From assembly GCF_024323335.1 (NCBI RefSeq), contig NC_066579.1, positions 354,771,400 to 354,835,399 on the forward strand: 64,000 nt of DNA, written 5' to 3'. The notes below the pieces were generated by a model. The model was not told where the DNA came from. It ran no database searches and saw nothing but the letters and a program-made list of their open reading frames with translations. A program made the translations under genes and the position numbers. Shown here in pieces: positions 45,791 through 58,169 of this stretch. Numbering within the stretch: the first letter of the stretch is position 1; each line of letters opens with the position of its first letter. The stretch is from Lathyrus oleraceus (taxonomy: Eukaryota > Streptophyta > Magnoliopsida > Fabales > Fabaceae).

Positions 45791-47348
45791 GATTTCAATT
45801 CTGCAGAGTGTTAGGCGCCTTGAGGTTGTGATTGAATGAAGCCAGGCACATGTATTTATAGCAGAGCATGATGCAAGCAATGCAAAGTTCATGTGTGCAT
45901 GAATTTAGATCCTCCATGCATGGGCATGTACAGGCGCATGGGAGGCCCAAACTTGATGGCAAATGCAAGCTGAAGTGTAATTGAGATGATTTGGTCGTGC
46001 AAATTTCATGGCATTGGCTTGTGCACAAAGTTTTCACATAGTTTCCATAAATGAACATAAATCTTCATCTCTTCGAAAATGCACATTCCCAAATTGAAAC
46101 ATAACCATGTGGGTAATGGTTGGAAAGGTCTTGAAATGAGGAACAAATGTTATGTTGAACAAAAATCCATTTGGAATTGGGAAATTTATGGAAACAGGCC
46201 ATGACGTTCAAGGTACAAAACATGTGTATGTGAATTTTGCCAAAATGGACCAACTTCAATCCCTTCTGCTTCAATGATGCAAGCCTCAAATGAAAAACCC
46301 TTCAACATAAAAGTTGTATATCATTTCATGTAAATCAATTTGAAATTAAAGTTTGCATCATTTGGATTTTTTATGAGAAAGTTATGGGCACTTGAAGTTG
46401 GGCTTTTTCAAGATTCAATGGCTTTGGTCAAAAGTGACCTATAATGTTTTGTATTATCACATGTACTTATTTTAGGATTATGAAATTTTGTTCAACATAA
46501 CAAATTAAGTATACATCTTAAACTTTCCATTGCATTTGATCCCACCTCAAAGTCATGAAAAATGAAGGAGTTAGGTCCTTGGGAAATTGACCCAAAATTA
46601 GGGTTTTAGTCAAAATGACCTATAATGTTTTGAAATGAATGATGACCTTACAAGCTTAACATAAATTTTTGATGAACATGAAAGTTGTTCATATGGTTCT
46701 TAAGAACATTTTTTTATCTTGGGGTCATCTTCATTTGACAAACACATCAAAAGTTAGGTCTCAGTGGATTTCAAAATAGTCAGATGAATTGACTGATCAA
46801 CTTCTCAAGTCCAAACTTCAAATCTTAATGAATTGATGATTGAGGACACTCACATAAGCTCAAATATGCATGAAATTATGAATTAAAGAACTTCCCTTGA
46901 TTGTATTTGATCATGGGTTGAGGTTGCTTCATGAGCAAGGCACAGTTGATGCACAGCCAAATTAGGGTTTCCTTGATCAAAGTGACAAATTGAGATACTT
47001 GGGAGGCATATATGATGATTGAGACCTTTAGGAACCATTGTCATGCTTTCTTTCAACTTCATCTGGCCACATCAATGAGCATAGGGGTCTCCTAGGAGCA
47101 TTGGGTCACATGATTGTTCAAACTACAAAACAAACAAGGTTAATGACATATTTTTGTGCTTTTGGTTAGTAAACAAAATAAGAAAGGCAATAATATACAA
47201 TTCAAGCATGCTTGGTGGTCTCAAACCAACTCACACAAGTCCCAACCCAAGGGTTAAGAAGCCAAGATGCTATGATCCTTGAGGCAAGATGCAATGAGCA
47301 ATGTTATGATGCCATGAGGGATCTTAGGGTCAAAATTAGGGTCTTACA
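45791..47348 (-). repeat. Element A 3' LTR, segment 3 (LTR start)
   Basis: This is the antisense continuation of the Ogre LTR to its first base. The minus strand starts TGTAAGACCCTAATTTTG at 47348. A TATA box (TATAAATA on the minus strand) lies at 45853-45860. It resembles B's LTR 866-2440, with clear divergence. No gene. Confidence 0.92.
45853..45860 (-). promoter_or_regulatory. Probable TATA box of element A 3' LTR
   Basis: TATAAATA on the minus strand, at the same place in the LTR as 2383 in B. Confidence 0.6.
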
Positions 47349-50289
47349 GATGGACATTCGATTCCATAAGGAAATACGAATCTTACTCGACTGAGGAAGA
47401 AAAAGACTTCGACTGAAGAGCGCATGAGATACATTATCTATTACCGTCAGAACATAGATAACATACTCGCATGGAAGATTATCCACAACTGGTTATTGGG
47501 TTAATAAAGGATAAATCGACCGAAAAGAAAGGACATCGGGATACCGACTACTGGGTATAAAAGGATGACCAATCATTACCAAACCAGGGTAAATGAAGGA
47601 TGACTCACTAGGGATAAATTGGTTAATTAGAGCAATTATCCAAGAGATATATCACCGACTACTGGGAGATATACTCCAAACGAAGGAATATCAATACTGA
47701 ATATTGGATAAAGATAACCAGCAAAGAGGGGATTACATCTACCGGTCACTGGGTAGAAAAAACCACAGAAGAGAGTAACCGTCATCCGTAAGGATGAACA
47801 AAAATCAAGGGTTAACTCTGCAAGGGGACAAAGTGGGGTTTACAACTACCAGTTACTGGGTAGAAAACCACAGAAATAGGACTTACAACTACCGGTTACT
47901 GGGTAGAAGGCCACAACATCCGCTGGGGAAGAGAATGAATAATTACTGGTTACTGAGCAATTGGTCACCTGAACCTCAGGGAACTACAGGGGAAATAACA
48001 AGAGTAGTCAATCTAGGAACAAACTAGAGAGACAAAAATGAAACAAGACTCAACCCAATGAGGACATAACTAAGGGGAGTAATTTCGTCCCAATACATGT
48101 TTTGGGAGGAAACTGAAATAAAAATCATCCACGAGGACATAAATCAGTAGGGATATGGAAGAAAAGATAAACATTTTCTTCCTATAGAGCCGACTCTATA
48201 GGGAGAGATCAGACACAATCATTGGCTTGGGGAAATATGCATCACCAAATAGCAGGAGATAACAAACAAAGATATATGGCAAAGAAATGCAACATGAATA
48301 TTTGAATGTTATAATTATGCATGTATATGCGTGGTTTATGTATGATTAATGCTGACAAACAAACATATCTAAGATAACCAGGTCCAAGAATCAATGGACA
48401 GACATCCAGTACTACATCTCAAACGAGAAAGCCAGGCCCACTGGAGAAAATTCAATCTGGTAGGGGCAACAAATACCAGGAAACAAACGATCACCGCTGA
48501 GGATCAAAACAGAGTCACTACCGGGGATCAAGACCACTGCTAGGGGAACAAAAAGAATCTACTGTTAGGGATCAACAAAAGATCACAACTACCAAAGCTG
48601 AGGATCTTTCAACAGTACGCAGAGATAAGGATAAGATCAGTCAGAGACGAACTCTACTGGGGATCTTATCAGGGGGTGATGTGGAATTCTGTAGGGAACA
48701 ACCACTAAAAAAAAGCACATTAAAACAACATTCACTTCTAACCAATGGAAGAAAACATCTCTACTGCGGAGAAGGAGAACCAGATACTCCACTAGGGAAG
48801 GAATCAACACATCTTCCTCGAAGTTCCAAAGCCAAACTAAGATCAGGTAGGGCCTTAGTTGGGGAAGCTACTCAGCCACCACTAGGGAGCTTAACACGGA
48901 TAAGGTCCACCAGAGAAGTAACTCTACTGGGGAAGAACCACAAAAAGATAAGAAACTCTGCGGAGAATAACCACCGAACAAAAGTTCTAATCACAATTCC
49001 TCATACTGCTGGAGAAACAATCTCTGCCGAGGAGAAGGAGGAACATCGCTCTGCTGGGGATAAGAAAATAAACATTTTCATCACCCGCTCTGCTAGGAGG
49101 AAACTATCTGAGAAGGAGGAAGTAACAACATTTAGGTTCTGATCAGCCAACTCCACTAGGGAACAACTGCTGATGACTGGACCGGGGAAAACCTGTAGGC
49201 GATCATCTGGGAATGATCTGCTGGTGACCAAACTGGGCAAGTCTAAAGCGAGCAATCCTACTGAGCATGAACAAGAGGTAAACCTGCTGGAGATTAATGT
49301 AGGTGAATCCACAGGGGATAAGCTACAAACCAATTTGTTGACAATTCCACCCATACTGGGATTTCCTTCTCACTATGCGAGAGATTTCCAATCTGAATGA
49401 GGGAAGACCAACTTCCTCGAAAAAAGATAGCATGTCAATTTATCAATCTATAAGGGATTTTAGGTCAATCCACACAAGGGATGAAAACCATATGATTGAT
49501 AAAACACCTATGCTAGATCCAACCTCACTGGGGAGCTAGAAGATTAAGACCAAACTCCAAACTCTCTGGGGAATCTGGGTGGTGTGTCACCTATCTCTGC
49601 GCTCACTGAAGAGACAAACCTGAAAGATGATGAAGAGGATACAAATATGCTAGGAATATGAACAAATTTCTTACCCTTTTGGAGATCATACTATCCTTGG
49701 GAGAGCACTGACGACATCCCATTTATCCTTTCGGTCATTGTGAATGTTCACTTTATTTAAAAACAGTTTATAAAAACTTTGTTTATTTAAAACAATGATA
49801 TTCATCAATTAAAACATGCAAATATTTGTTGAACAGAAACACATAAGAGTGCAAAGAATTGGATAAAGGCTCAAATTTATTTGATGGAATGGTAGTCTGC
49901 AAACGGCAAGACTCCATGGATCTTTACAAATTTGAAATTGGTGAAATATATTGGAAAAAAGGCTACATTGAACATAATGACCATTTCTCCACCAACTCTG
50001 AATCCAATGTATTTGAAGCTTCAGTTGACGATAGATGAGCGAGATTCTTTGACAGAAGACGGTTTGTAGAACAAAGTCTTGTCAGGATGCAGTTACTTGC
50101 CAAATCCCTAATTTTTGCCTAGATTTCCCCAGGGTGAGGTACTCAATCTAGCGGGATATATATTCATTTTTTTAATGTCTCTAACTTTTGCCTGGATCGC
50201 CCTTTCGGGTTTTCAATCCACTGAGACGCTCATTTTTGCCTAAGCCGCCCTTTCGGGTTTTCAACTTAGCGAGCTATTCTGTTTTTATT
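47349..50289 (-). other. Element A 3' untranslated region, PPT end deleted
   Basis: The reverse complement is related to B 15295-17254. It has the same GAAAGGGCG/GGCAAAA blocks (50100-50280) and the ACCGGTA/CCAGTAAC motifs (47540-47920), plus many CTACTGGGGA-type repeats (48500-49350). The last 850 bases before the LTR seen in B, with the PPT, are missing. A 153-codon plus-strand frame at 48681-49142 is antisense to this region and is chance. Confidence 0.8.
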
Positions 50290-51806
50290 TTAGGCGAAGT
50301 ATTTCTTGACTACATCTGAATTCATAAGACGAAAAGGCTCTCTTAACAACAAATGGACCTTCATAGTTTGGAGTCCACTTGCCCCTGGAATCGGGCGCGA
50401 AAGACAAAACTTTCTTGAGCACGAGGTCACATTCCCGAAACACACGAGGCTTGACCTTATTATGAAAGGCTTTCTTCATCCTTTGCTGATACAACTGACC
50501 ATGACACATGGCAGTCAATCTCTTCTCTTCTATCAAATTCAGTTGATCATAACGACTCTGAACCCATTCAGCCTCAGTCAACTTGGCTTCCATCAAGACT
50601 CTCATTGATGGGATCTCAACTTCCACGGGGAGGACAACCTTCATGCCATATACAAGGGAGAAAGGGGTTGCCCCTGTTGAAGTGCAGACAAATGTACGAT
50701 AACCATGCAAAGCAAATGGCAGCATCTCATGCCAATCTTTGTACGTAACAACCATCTTAAGGATAATTTTCTTGATGTTCTTATTAGCAGCTTCAACAGC
50801 CCCATTCATCTCGGGTCTGTAGGGAGAAGAATTATGATGTGCAATCTTGAACTCGCTACACAGCTCTTCATCATCTTATTATGCAAGTTAGATCCATTAT
50901 CAGTAATGATCTTATCTGGCACACCATAACGACAAATGAGTTGATTCTTGATAAACTTCACAACCACCAGCCTGGTCGCATTTGCATATGATGCCGCTTC
51001 AACCCACTTGGTGAAGTAATCAATTGCTACGAGAATAAACCTGTGATCGTTGGACGCTTTTGGCTCTATCATGCCAATCATGTCAATTCCCCACATGGAG
51101 AAATGCCATGGTGATGAAATCACATTCAGAAGTGTCGGGGGAATATGAATCTTATCCGCATAAATCTGACACTTATGGCATTTCTTTACGTATTTGCAGC
51201 AGTCAGACTCCATTGTCAGCCAATAGTAGCATGCTCTCAACATCTTCTTTGCCATGGCATGTCCATTAGAATGAGTACCAAATGAACCCTCATGGCCTTC
51301 AGTCATTAACAGGTCTGCTTCGTGTCTATCCATGCATCTGAGCAAAACCATGTCGAAATTCCTCTTATAAAGCACATCGCCATTGAGGTAGAAACTGCCT
51401 GATAATCTCCTCAAAGTCTTCTTATCTTTAACAGATGCCCTAGGAGGATAAATATGACTCTGAAGAAAACACTTAATATCATAATACCATGGCTTATCAT
51501 CCTTCACTTCTTCGACTGCAAATACATGAGTTGGTCTATCCAAGCGCATCACAGTGATATTGGGAACTTCATTCCTGAATTTCACCATAATCATAGAAGC
51601 AAGTGTAGCGAGAGCATCTGCCATCCGATTCTCGTCTCGAGGAATATGATGGAAGTCCACCTCAATAAAGAACGTTGAAATCCTCCTCGCATAATCTCTA
51701 TATGGGATGAGGCCAGGCTGATTCGTCTCCCATTCACCCTTAATCTGATTAACAACAAGGGCTGAATCACTGTAAACATCAAGATGTTTGATCCTAAGAT
51801 CAATAC
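50290..51806 (-). pseudogene. pol: Element A pol, distal part: RNase H end and integrase
   Basis: On the minus strand this continues the archaeal-type RNase H from G's insertion point (IDLRIKHLDV), through the HHCC zinc finger (51170-51300), to the integrase core with its Asp residues. A one-base loss near 50865-50870 shifts the frame before the catalytic Glu. The frame after 50806 resumes at MNGAVEAANKN. Near the end, about 55 bases present in B are missing, changing the last residues and the stop (50285 in the shifted frame). The ancestral stop is at 50290-50292. Confidence 0.9.
51802..51806. repeat. Target-site duplication of element G, left copy (AATAC)
   Basis: Identical to 60021-60025. 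Confidence 0.95.
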
Positions 51807-53656
51807 TGTAACACCCCAAGAGAAATAAGACACTTATTTAATTTAAATTAATAATTGAATGATTAATTTAATTAAATAACTGGAATTTTGGATTTTATTA
51901 TTATTAATATTTTGGGAATAATAATATTTGGAAAATATATATATGTGGGAATAAAGAAAAGGGTTTCATATTTTTGGAACAGAAGAAATTTCACGTGAAA
52001 CTCAGAGAAGCTGCAGAGAAGAGGAAAAAGGGCAAAGAGCCGAAAAGCACGGTTGAGGAACGGAAAAGCTAAAGCTTAGAGAATTGCCGGATTATCTCAG
52101 GTAAGGGGGGGTTTATCGTCGTTTAATGGGTATTATAGAATAACATGTCATGGGTAGTGAGAAGCCGTTGATTTTAACCCTAATTGGAACTGTATATGCT
52201 GAAATTGACGTTGAATAAACCGTGTTAAAAACTGTAGATTGAATTGATAGTTGTGTGAGTCGAAAATGTTAGACCAGGGTACGAATCCCAATTAAAAACT
52301 TGAATCGGCGCTACCAATTTACCGGACGAATGGTTCTGTTTAGAGATGGTTGTAGTTGAGGAAACGGCCGGAAAACCTGTGAAACGTAAGCTAACGGAAC
52401 CCTGGAAAACTCAGAAAAATCTGAGTCTGCGCGCGAGCGGTCGACCATAGGGTCGGCGTGCGCTGACCCGTGAGGCATGCGCTGACTGCATGCATCGACG
52501 CATGGTAGTTTTGCGCCGACCAGTGAGCTAAGCGTCGACTGTATGCGTCGACGCATAGGGCTTTTGCGCCGACTCCCTCCAGTTGAGCAGAGTCTTTGCA
52601 GAATGGAAAAATAGTTGATTTTTGTTGTGAGTGCAAGTGGTAGCTGGCCTATCATAGTTAATTGTGAGGAATGAATTTATTAGGTTTATGGTTGTGAAAT
52701 GTTGATGCAATGATGTTGAAAGTTGATTTTTTTTTAGTTGCCTTGTTGAAATTATTAAGTTGTAGGCCGATGAGCCAACGTTGATTCTAAGTTGATTTGT
52801 TGAGAATTACTGAGTTGTAGGCTGAAGAGCCACAGTTGATTATGAGTTGTTCTGTTGAAAAACTGTTATGTGGCTGTTGTTATTATGTTGTTGAGCTTTC
52901 AAATCGTACATGACATATACATTCATATGCATTAAGTCGGGGCTTTTGCTCACACCACGTTGGCCTGGATTGGCAAAATTATGGGGCTTTTGCTCACACC
53001 ACGTTGGCCTGGATTGGCAAAATTTTAAGTTGAAAGTTGAAGGCTTATGCCTTGATGCCCACTAAACTGGCAATGATTTTAAGTTGGGAGTTTTACTCCA
53101 AATGGTACCACATGCATGAAGAGTCGAGTCTCATTGAGTTGCATTTTATGTTGTTATTGAGTTGCCTTACGTTGTGTTTGAATATGATAATTGAGTTGAC
53201 TGTGCCGTTGCCTAATGCATGATATAATTAGGGTGATTAACGTGTAGAATTACTTAACATAACATGATAAATTATAATATTTGTTATATCGATTGAGGAA
53301 CTCACCCTTACAGCTATATTTTTCAGGTAACGAGCAGTGAGTCGAATAGAAGCTAGTGCTTGAAGTCTAGTGTGGTTAGAGGGTCATGCTCTGATAGATG
53401 TAACATCGGGACGGGATGTTTGAATTGTTGAATAAATGTTAATTTTGATGAATTACAGATGTTGAAAGATTTTATCCGCTGCGTATTGTTAAAGAAGTTT
53501 TATGTTGAATAAAATTGAGCATGACTGCTTTTATATTGACTTTTGTGAAGAAGTTGTTGTGTGACACCCTTGAGATGTATGATTACTCTGATATGTATGA
53601 TTTAATTGTTGTTATTTTATTATTAAACATTTGGGGTATTTTAGAAGGGTGTTACA
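51807..53656 (+). repeat. Element G 5' LTR (1850 bp)
   Basis: It matches the 3' LTR almost exactly. It contains a 44-base tandem duplication (52939-53026) and a GC-rich block with the 16-base palindrome TATGCGTCGACGCATA (52542-52557). Confidence 0.97.
52939..53026 (+). repeat. 44-bp tandem duplication in LTR G
   Basis: Two near-identical units starting GGGGCTTTTGCTCACACCAC. The same pair occurs in the 3' LTR at about 59303-59390, so it predates the insertion. Confidence 0.93.
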
Positions 53657-53660
53657 TTAG

Positions 53661-53676
53661 TGGTATCAGAGCAGGT
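53661..53676 (+). promoter_or_regulatory. Primer-binding site of element G (initiator tRNA-Met)
   Basis: TGGTATCAGAGCAGGT begins four bases after the LTR. Confidence 0.92.
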
Positions 53677-53768
53677 CGGTCCGTCCGGCCAGTTGTCGTG
53701 TCGTTTTGTCTAACAATTGTGTATTGTTACCAATCTAACTTTAAGTTGTGTTGTATTGATAAGTTGAA

Positions 53769-56700
53769 ATGGCTGGAAGGAATGACGCTGCAATGGCTGC
53801 CGCAATGCAAGCAATGGCACAAGCTGTGCAGAACTTGCCAAATGCTGGTGGAGATGCTGGATCACGTAGCTTGGCGACTTTTCAGAGAGAGAATCCGCCG
53901 GTGTTTAAAGGGAAGCATGATCCTGATGCAGCCTTGGGATGGTTGAAAGAGATTGAGAGAATATTCCGTGTTATGGATTGTACTCCAGCTCAGAAGGTTC
54001 GGTATGGTACTCACATGCTAGCAGTCGAAGCTGATGACTGGTGGCTAGAGACTCACGAGAGGTTGACCGCGGCAGGTGAAGTCGTTACTTGGGATGTATT
54101 CCGTAGGGAATTTCTGAGGAAGTATTATCCAGAGGATGTCCGTGGTAAGAAGGAGATTGAATTCCTTGAGCTGAAGCAAGGAAACATGTCTGTCACGGAT
54201 TATGCTGCGAAATTTGTGGAGTTGTCCAAATTTTATCCTCATTACACTGGTGCTGGTGCTGAATTTTCAAAGTGCATCAAGTTTGAAAATGGATTGCGCT
54301 CTGAAATTAAGAAGGCTGTTGGGTATCAGAAGATACGCATTTTTACTGAGTTGGTTGATAGCTGCAGGATATTTGAAGAGGACAATAATGCTCATTACAA
54401 GATTGTCAGTGATCGCAGAGGCAAGCAACATCAAAACCGTGGCAAGCCGTATGATGTTCCAGCTGGAAAAGGGAAGCAAGTAGCTGCTCCGGCTCAGAGG
54501 ACTAGTAGGGGAGGTGCTCCTACTGGTATAGTTTGCTTCAAATGTGGTCAGGCTGGTCATAAGAGTAATGTATGTACTGCTGAAGTGAAGAGGTGTTTTC
54601 GCTGTGGTAAGACTGGGCATGCAATAGCTGATTGCAAGCACAAGGAAGTGATTTGTTTTAATTGCGGAGAAGAAGGGCATATTGGAAGTCAGTGTCAGAA
54701 GCCGAAGAAAGGGAATCAGTCAGGAGGCAAGGTCTTTGCCTTATCGGGTTCTGAGACTTCTGCAGATGATCGTTTGATCCGAGGTACGTGTTATATTAAT
54801 GGCTTTCCTCTTGTAGCTATTATTGACACAGGTGCGACTCATTCCTTTATATCTTTGGATTGTGCTGTGAAACTTAAGTTAGAGGTATCTGAGATGTTTG
54901 GAAGTATGGTAATTGATACTCCTGCGAAGGGTTCAGTGACTACTACTTCGGTTTGTTTAAATTGTCCTTTGAGTATTTTTGGTAGAGACTTTGGGATGGA
55001 CCTAGTGTGCCTTCCACTAGTGCAGATTGATGTTATTCTGGGTATGAACTGGTTGGTGTTTAACCGAGTTTCTATAAATTGTTTTGATAAGACGGTAGTA
55101 TTTCCTGAGAGTGAGGAAGGAAAGAGTTTGTTTCTATCAGCGAGACAAGTGGATGAAGAGGTAGCTGATGGGGCAGAGTTGTTTATGCTGTTAGCGACTT
55201 TGGAGGCTAAAGATAAACTGGTGATTTGCGATCTAGCTGTGGTGTGTGATTTTCCTGATGTGTTTCCGGAAGAAGTGAATGAATTGCCGCCAGAGCGTGA
55301 AGTGGAGTTCTCGATTGATTTGGTACCTGGTACTAGACCGATATCGATGGCTCCGTACCGTATGTCTGCTGTTGAGTTAACTGAATTGAAGAGTCAGTTG
55401 GAAGATTTGTTGGATAAGAAATTTATTCGTCCGAGTGTGTCACCGTGGGGTGCACCAGTGCTATTGGTTAAGAAGAAGGAAGGTACTATGAGGTTGTGTG
55501 TGGACTACAGGCAACTGAATAAAGTGACGATCAAGAATCGGTATCCTTTGCCGAGGATTGATGATTTGATGGATCAGTTGGTTGGTGCAAGTGTGTTCAG
55601 CAAGATAGATTTGAGATCTGGGTATCATCAGATACGTGTGAAAACAGAGGATATTCAGAAGACTGCTTTCAGAACAAGGTATGGACATTATGAGTATTCT
55701 GTAATGCCTTTTGGTGTAACTAATGCACCTGGAGTATTTATGGAGTATATGAATAGGATTTTCCATCCATACCTAGACAAGTTTGTTGTGGTATTTATTG
55801 ATGATATTTTGGTGTATTCGAAATCGGAAGAAGAGCATGCTGAGCATTTGAGAGTGGTTTTAGAAATCCTACGAGAAAAGAAGTTATTTGCTAAATTGTC
55901 CAAGTGCGAATTTTGGTTAGGAGAGGTAAGTTTCCTTGGTCATGTGATTTCAAGAGGTGGTGTTGCTGTTGATCCTTCTAAGATAGAAGCGGTATCTAAG
56001 TGGGAAGCCCCGAAGTCTGTTGCTGAGATTCGAAGTTTCCTTGGTTTGGCTGGTTATTATAGGAAGTTCATTGAGGGATTTTCTAAGTTGGCGTTACCGT
56101 TGACGATGTTGACTAGAAAGGGACAAGCATTTGTTTGGGACTCAAAATGTGAAGAAGGTTTCCAAGAGTTAAAGAGAAGGTTAACTACTGCTCCTATTCT
56201 GACATTACCAAGTCCGTCGGAACCATTTGAGGTTTACTGTGATGCTTCATTGTTGGGTTTGGGTGGCGTGTTGATGCAGAATAAGCAGGTTATAGCTTAT
56301 GCTTCAAGACAGCTGAGGGTTCATGAGAGGAACTATCCGACGCACGATTTAGAGTTGGCGGCTGTAGTGTTTGTTCTGAAGTTATGGAGACATTACTTGT
56401 ATGGGTCAAGATTTGAAGTTTTCAGTGACCATAAAAGTTTGAAGTATTTGTTTGATCAGAAAGAGCTGAATATGAGGCAGAGAAGATGGTTAGAGTTTCT
56501 GAAGGATTATGACTTTGGTTTGAATTACCATCCGGGTAAAACAAATGTGGTGGCTGATGCGTTGAGTCGGAAATCATTGCATATGTCTATGCTAATGGTT
56601 AAGGAGTTGGATTTAATTGAACAGTTTAGAGATTTGAGTTTGGTGTGTGAGAGTACTCACAATAGTGTTAAATTGGGAATGTTGAAGTTAACAAGTGGTA

Positions 56701-58127
56701 TTCTGGATGAGATCAGGGAGGGTCAGAAATCTGATGTGCTTTTGGTTGATAAGTTGACTCTAGTGAGTCAAGGTCAAGGTGGCGAATTCAGAATTGATGA
56801 GACTGGTATTTTGAAATTTGGTAGTCGGGTGTGTGTTCCGGATGTTACAGAACTTAAGAAGAGTATTCTTGAGGAAGGACATCGTAGTGGGTTGAGTATT
56901 CACCCTGGAGCTACGAAGATGTATCATGATTTGAAGAAGTTATTTTGGTGGCCGGGAATGAAAAGAGATATTGCAAGTTTTGTTTATTCCTGTTTGACTT
57001 ATCAGAAGTCAAAGGTTGAGCATCAGAAGCCGTCTGGGCTAATGCAACCGTTGGCTATTCCAGAGTGGAAGTGGGATAGTATCAGTATGGATTTTGTTTC
57101 TAGGTTACCGAGGACAAGTAAGAACTTTGAAGCTATTTGGGTGATTGTGGATAGATTGACGAAGTCGGCTCGTTTCATTCCGATCAGAATGGATTATCCG
57201 TTAGAAAGACTAGCTGAGTTGTATATTGAGAAGATTGTAAGTTTGCATGGTATTCCGTCTAGTATTGTTTCGGACAGAGATCCTAGATTTACATCGAAGT
57301 TTTGGGAAGGTTTGCAGAAGGCTTTAGGGACTAAGCTGAGATTGAGTTCTGCATATCATCCGCAGACTGATGGTCAGACTGAGAGGACGATTCAGTCATT
57401 AGAGGATCTTTTGAGAGCTTGTGTTTTGGAAAAGGGAGGTGCTTGGGATTGTTATTTACCTTTGATTGAGTTTACCTACAACAATAGTTTTCATTCGAGC
57501 ATTGGTATGGCGCCGTTTGAAGCTTTGTATGGTAGGAGATGTCGGACACCGTTATGTTGGTATGAGTCCGGTGAGAGTGCTGTGGTTGGACCGGAGATTG
57601 TTCAACAAACTACGGAAAAGATTAAGATGATTCAGGAGAAGATGAGAATTGCTCAGAGTCGTCAGAAGAGTTATCATGATAAGAGGAGGAAGTCACTTGA
57701 GTTCCAAGAGGGGGATCATGTGTTTCTTCGTGTTACTCCGATAACTGGTGTTGGGCGAGCCTTGAAGTCGAAGAAGTTGACACCGCGATTTATTGGTCCT
57801 TATCAGATTTTGGAGAGGATAGGAGAAGTAGCCTATCGTATCGCTTTACCGCCGTCGCTTGCGAATTTGCATGAGGTTTTTCATGTGTCTCAGTTGAGGA
57901 GGTATATTCATGATCCGTCGCATGTGATCCAAGTAGATGATGTACAGGTGAGAGATAACCTGACTGTTGAAACATCGCCTATGAGGATTGAGGATCGAGA
58001 GTTGAAGCAGTTGCGGGGTAAAGAGATTGCCTTAGTGAAGGTAGCTTGGGGAGGACCAGCAGGTGGCAATGTGACTTGGGAGCTGGAGAGTCAGATGAAA
58101 GAGTCCTATCCAGAGTTATTTGCTTGA
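53769..58127 (+). CDS. gag-pol: Chromovirus Gag-Pol polyprotein with chromodomain
   Basis: One 1452-codon frame starts at ATG 53769. Gag covers residues 1-330, with three CCHC knuckles at about 255-315 ([42 protein letters not shown]). The protease motif [10 protein letters not shown] has its Asp at 353. RT has FIDD near 676-679, and RNase H has the first Asp at about 825 (YCDAS). Integrase has a zinc finger (H, H, C) followed by DDE residues in MDFVSRL, SDRDPRF and the Glu of TDGQTERT. The last 50 residues form a chromodomain-like end ([10 protein letters not shown]), thought to direct insertion to marked chromatin. There are no stops or frameshifts. One oddity: the second zinc-binding Cys of integrase is Tyr (codon TAT at 57000-57002, residue 1078), so function is in doubt. 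Confidence 0.95.
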   Translation: MAGRNDAAMAAAMQAMAQAVQNLPNAGGDAGSRSLATFQRENPPVFKGKHDPDAALGWLKEIERIFRVMDCTPAQKVRYGTHMLAVEADDWWLETHERLTAAGEVVTWDVFRREFLRKYYPEDVRGKKEIEFLELKQGNMSVTDYAAKFVELSKFYPHYTGAGAEFSKCIKFENGLRSEIKKAVGYQKIRIFTELVDSCRIFEEDNNAHYKIVSDRRGKQHQNRGKPYDVPAGKGKQVAAPAQRTSRGGAPTGIVCFKCGQAGHKSNVCTAEVKRCFRCGKTGHAIADCKHKEVICFNCGEEGHIGSQCQKPKKGNQSGGKVFALSGSETSADDRLIRGTCYINGFPLVAIIDTGATHSFISLDCAVKLKLEVSEMFGSMVIDTPAKGSVTTTSVCLNCPLSIFGRDFGMDLVCLPLVQIDVILGMNWLVFNRVSINCFDKTVVFPESEEGKSLFLSARQVDEEVADGAELFMLLATLEAKDKLVICDLAVVCDFPDVFPEEVNELPPEREVEFSIDLVPGTRPISMAPYRMSAVELTELKSQLEDLLDKKFIRPSVSPWGAPVLLVKKKEGTMRLCVDYRQLNKVTIKNRYPLPRIDDLMDQLVGASVFSKIDLRSGYHQIRVKTEDIQKTAFRTRYGHYEYSVMPFGVTNAPGVFMEYMNRIFHPYLDKFVVVFIDDILVYSKSEEEHAEHLRVVLEILREKKLFAKLSKCEFWLGEVSFLGHVISRGGVAVDPSKIEAVSKWEAPKSVAEIRSFLGLAGYYRKFIEGFSKLALPLTMLTRKGQAFVWDSKCEEGFQELKRRLTTAPILTLPSPSEPFEVYCDASLLGLGGVLMQNKQVIAYASRQLRVHERNYPTHDLELAAVVFVLKLWRHYLYGSRFEVFSDHKSLKYLFDQKELNMRQRRWLEFLKDYDFGLNYHPGKTNVVADALSRKSLHMSMLMVKELDLIEQFRDLSLVCESTHNSVKLGMLKLTSGILDEIREGQKSDVLLVDKLTLVSQGQGGEFRIDETGILKFGSRVCVPDVTELKKSILEEGHRSGLSIHPGATKMYHDLKKLFWWPGMKRDIASFVYSCLTYQKSKVEHQKPSGLMQPLAIPEWKWDSISMDFVSRLPRTSKNFEAIWVIVDRLTKSARFIPIRMDYPLERLAELYIEKIVSLHGIPSSIVSDRDPRFTSKFWEGLQKALGTKLRLSSAYHPQTDGQTERTIQSLEDLLRACVLEKGGAWDCYLPLIEFTYNNSFHSSIGMAPFEALYGRRCRTPLCWYESGESAVVGPEIVQQTTEKIKMIQEKMRIAQSRQKSYHDKRRKSLEFQEGDHVFLRVTPITGVGRALKSKKLTPRFIGPYQILERIGEVAYRIALPPSLANLHEVFHVSQLRRYIHDPSHVIQVDDVQVRDNLTVETSPMRIEDRELKQLRGKEIALVKVAWGGPAGGNVTWELESQMKESYPELFA

Positions 58128-58156
58128 GGTATGTTTTCGAGGACGAAAACTCCTTT

Positions 58157-58169
58157 AGTGGGGGAGAGT
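58157..58169 (+). promoter_or_regulatory. Polypurine tract of element G
   Basis: AGTGGGGGAGAGT abuts the 3' LTR at 58170. Confidence 0.9.

Noticed and set aside
48681..49142. A 153-codon plus-strand ORF in A's 3' region.
   Set aside because: It is antisense to a repeat-rich untranslated region, has no counterpart conserved in B, and its composition reflects the repeats.
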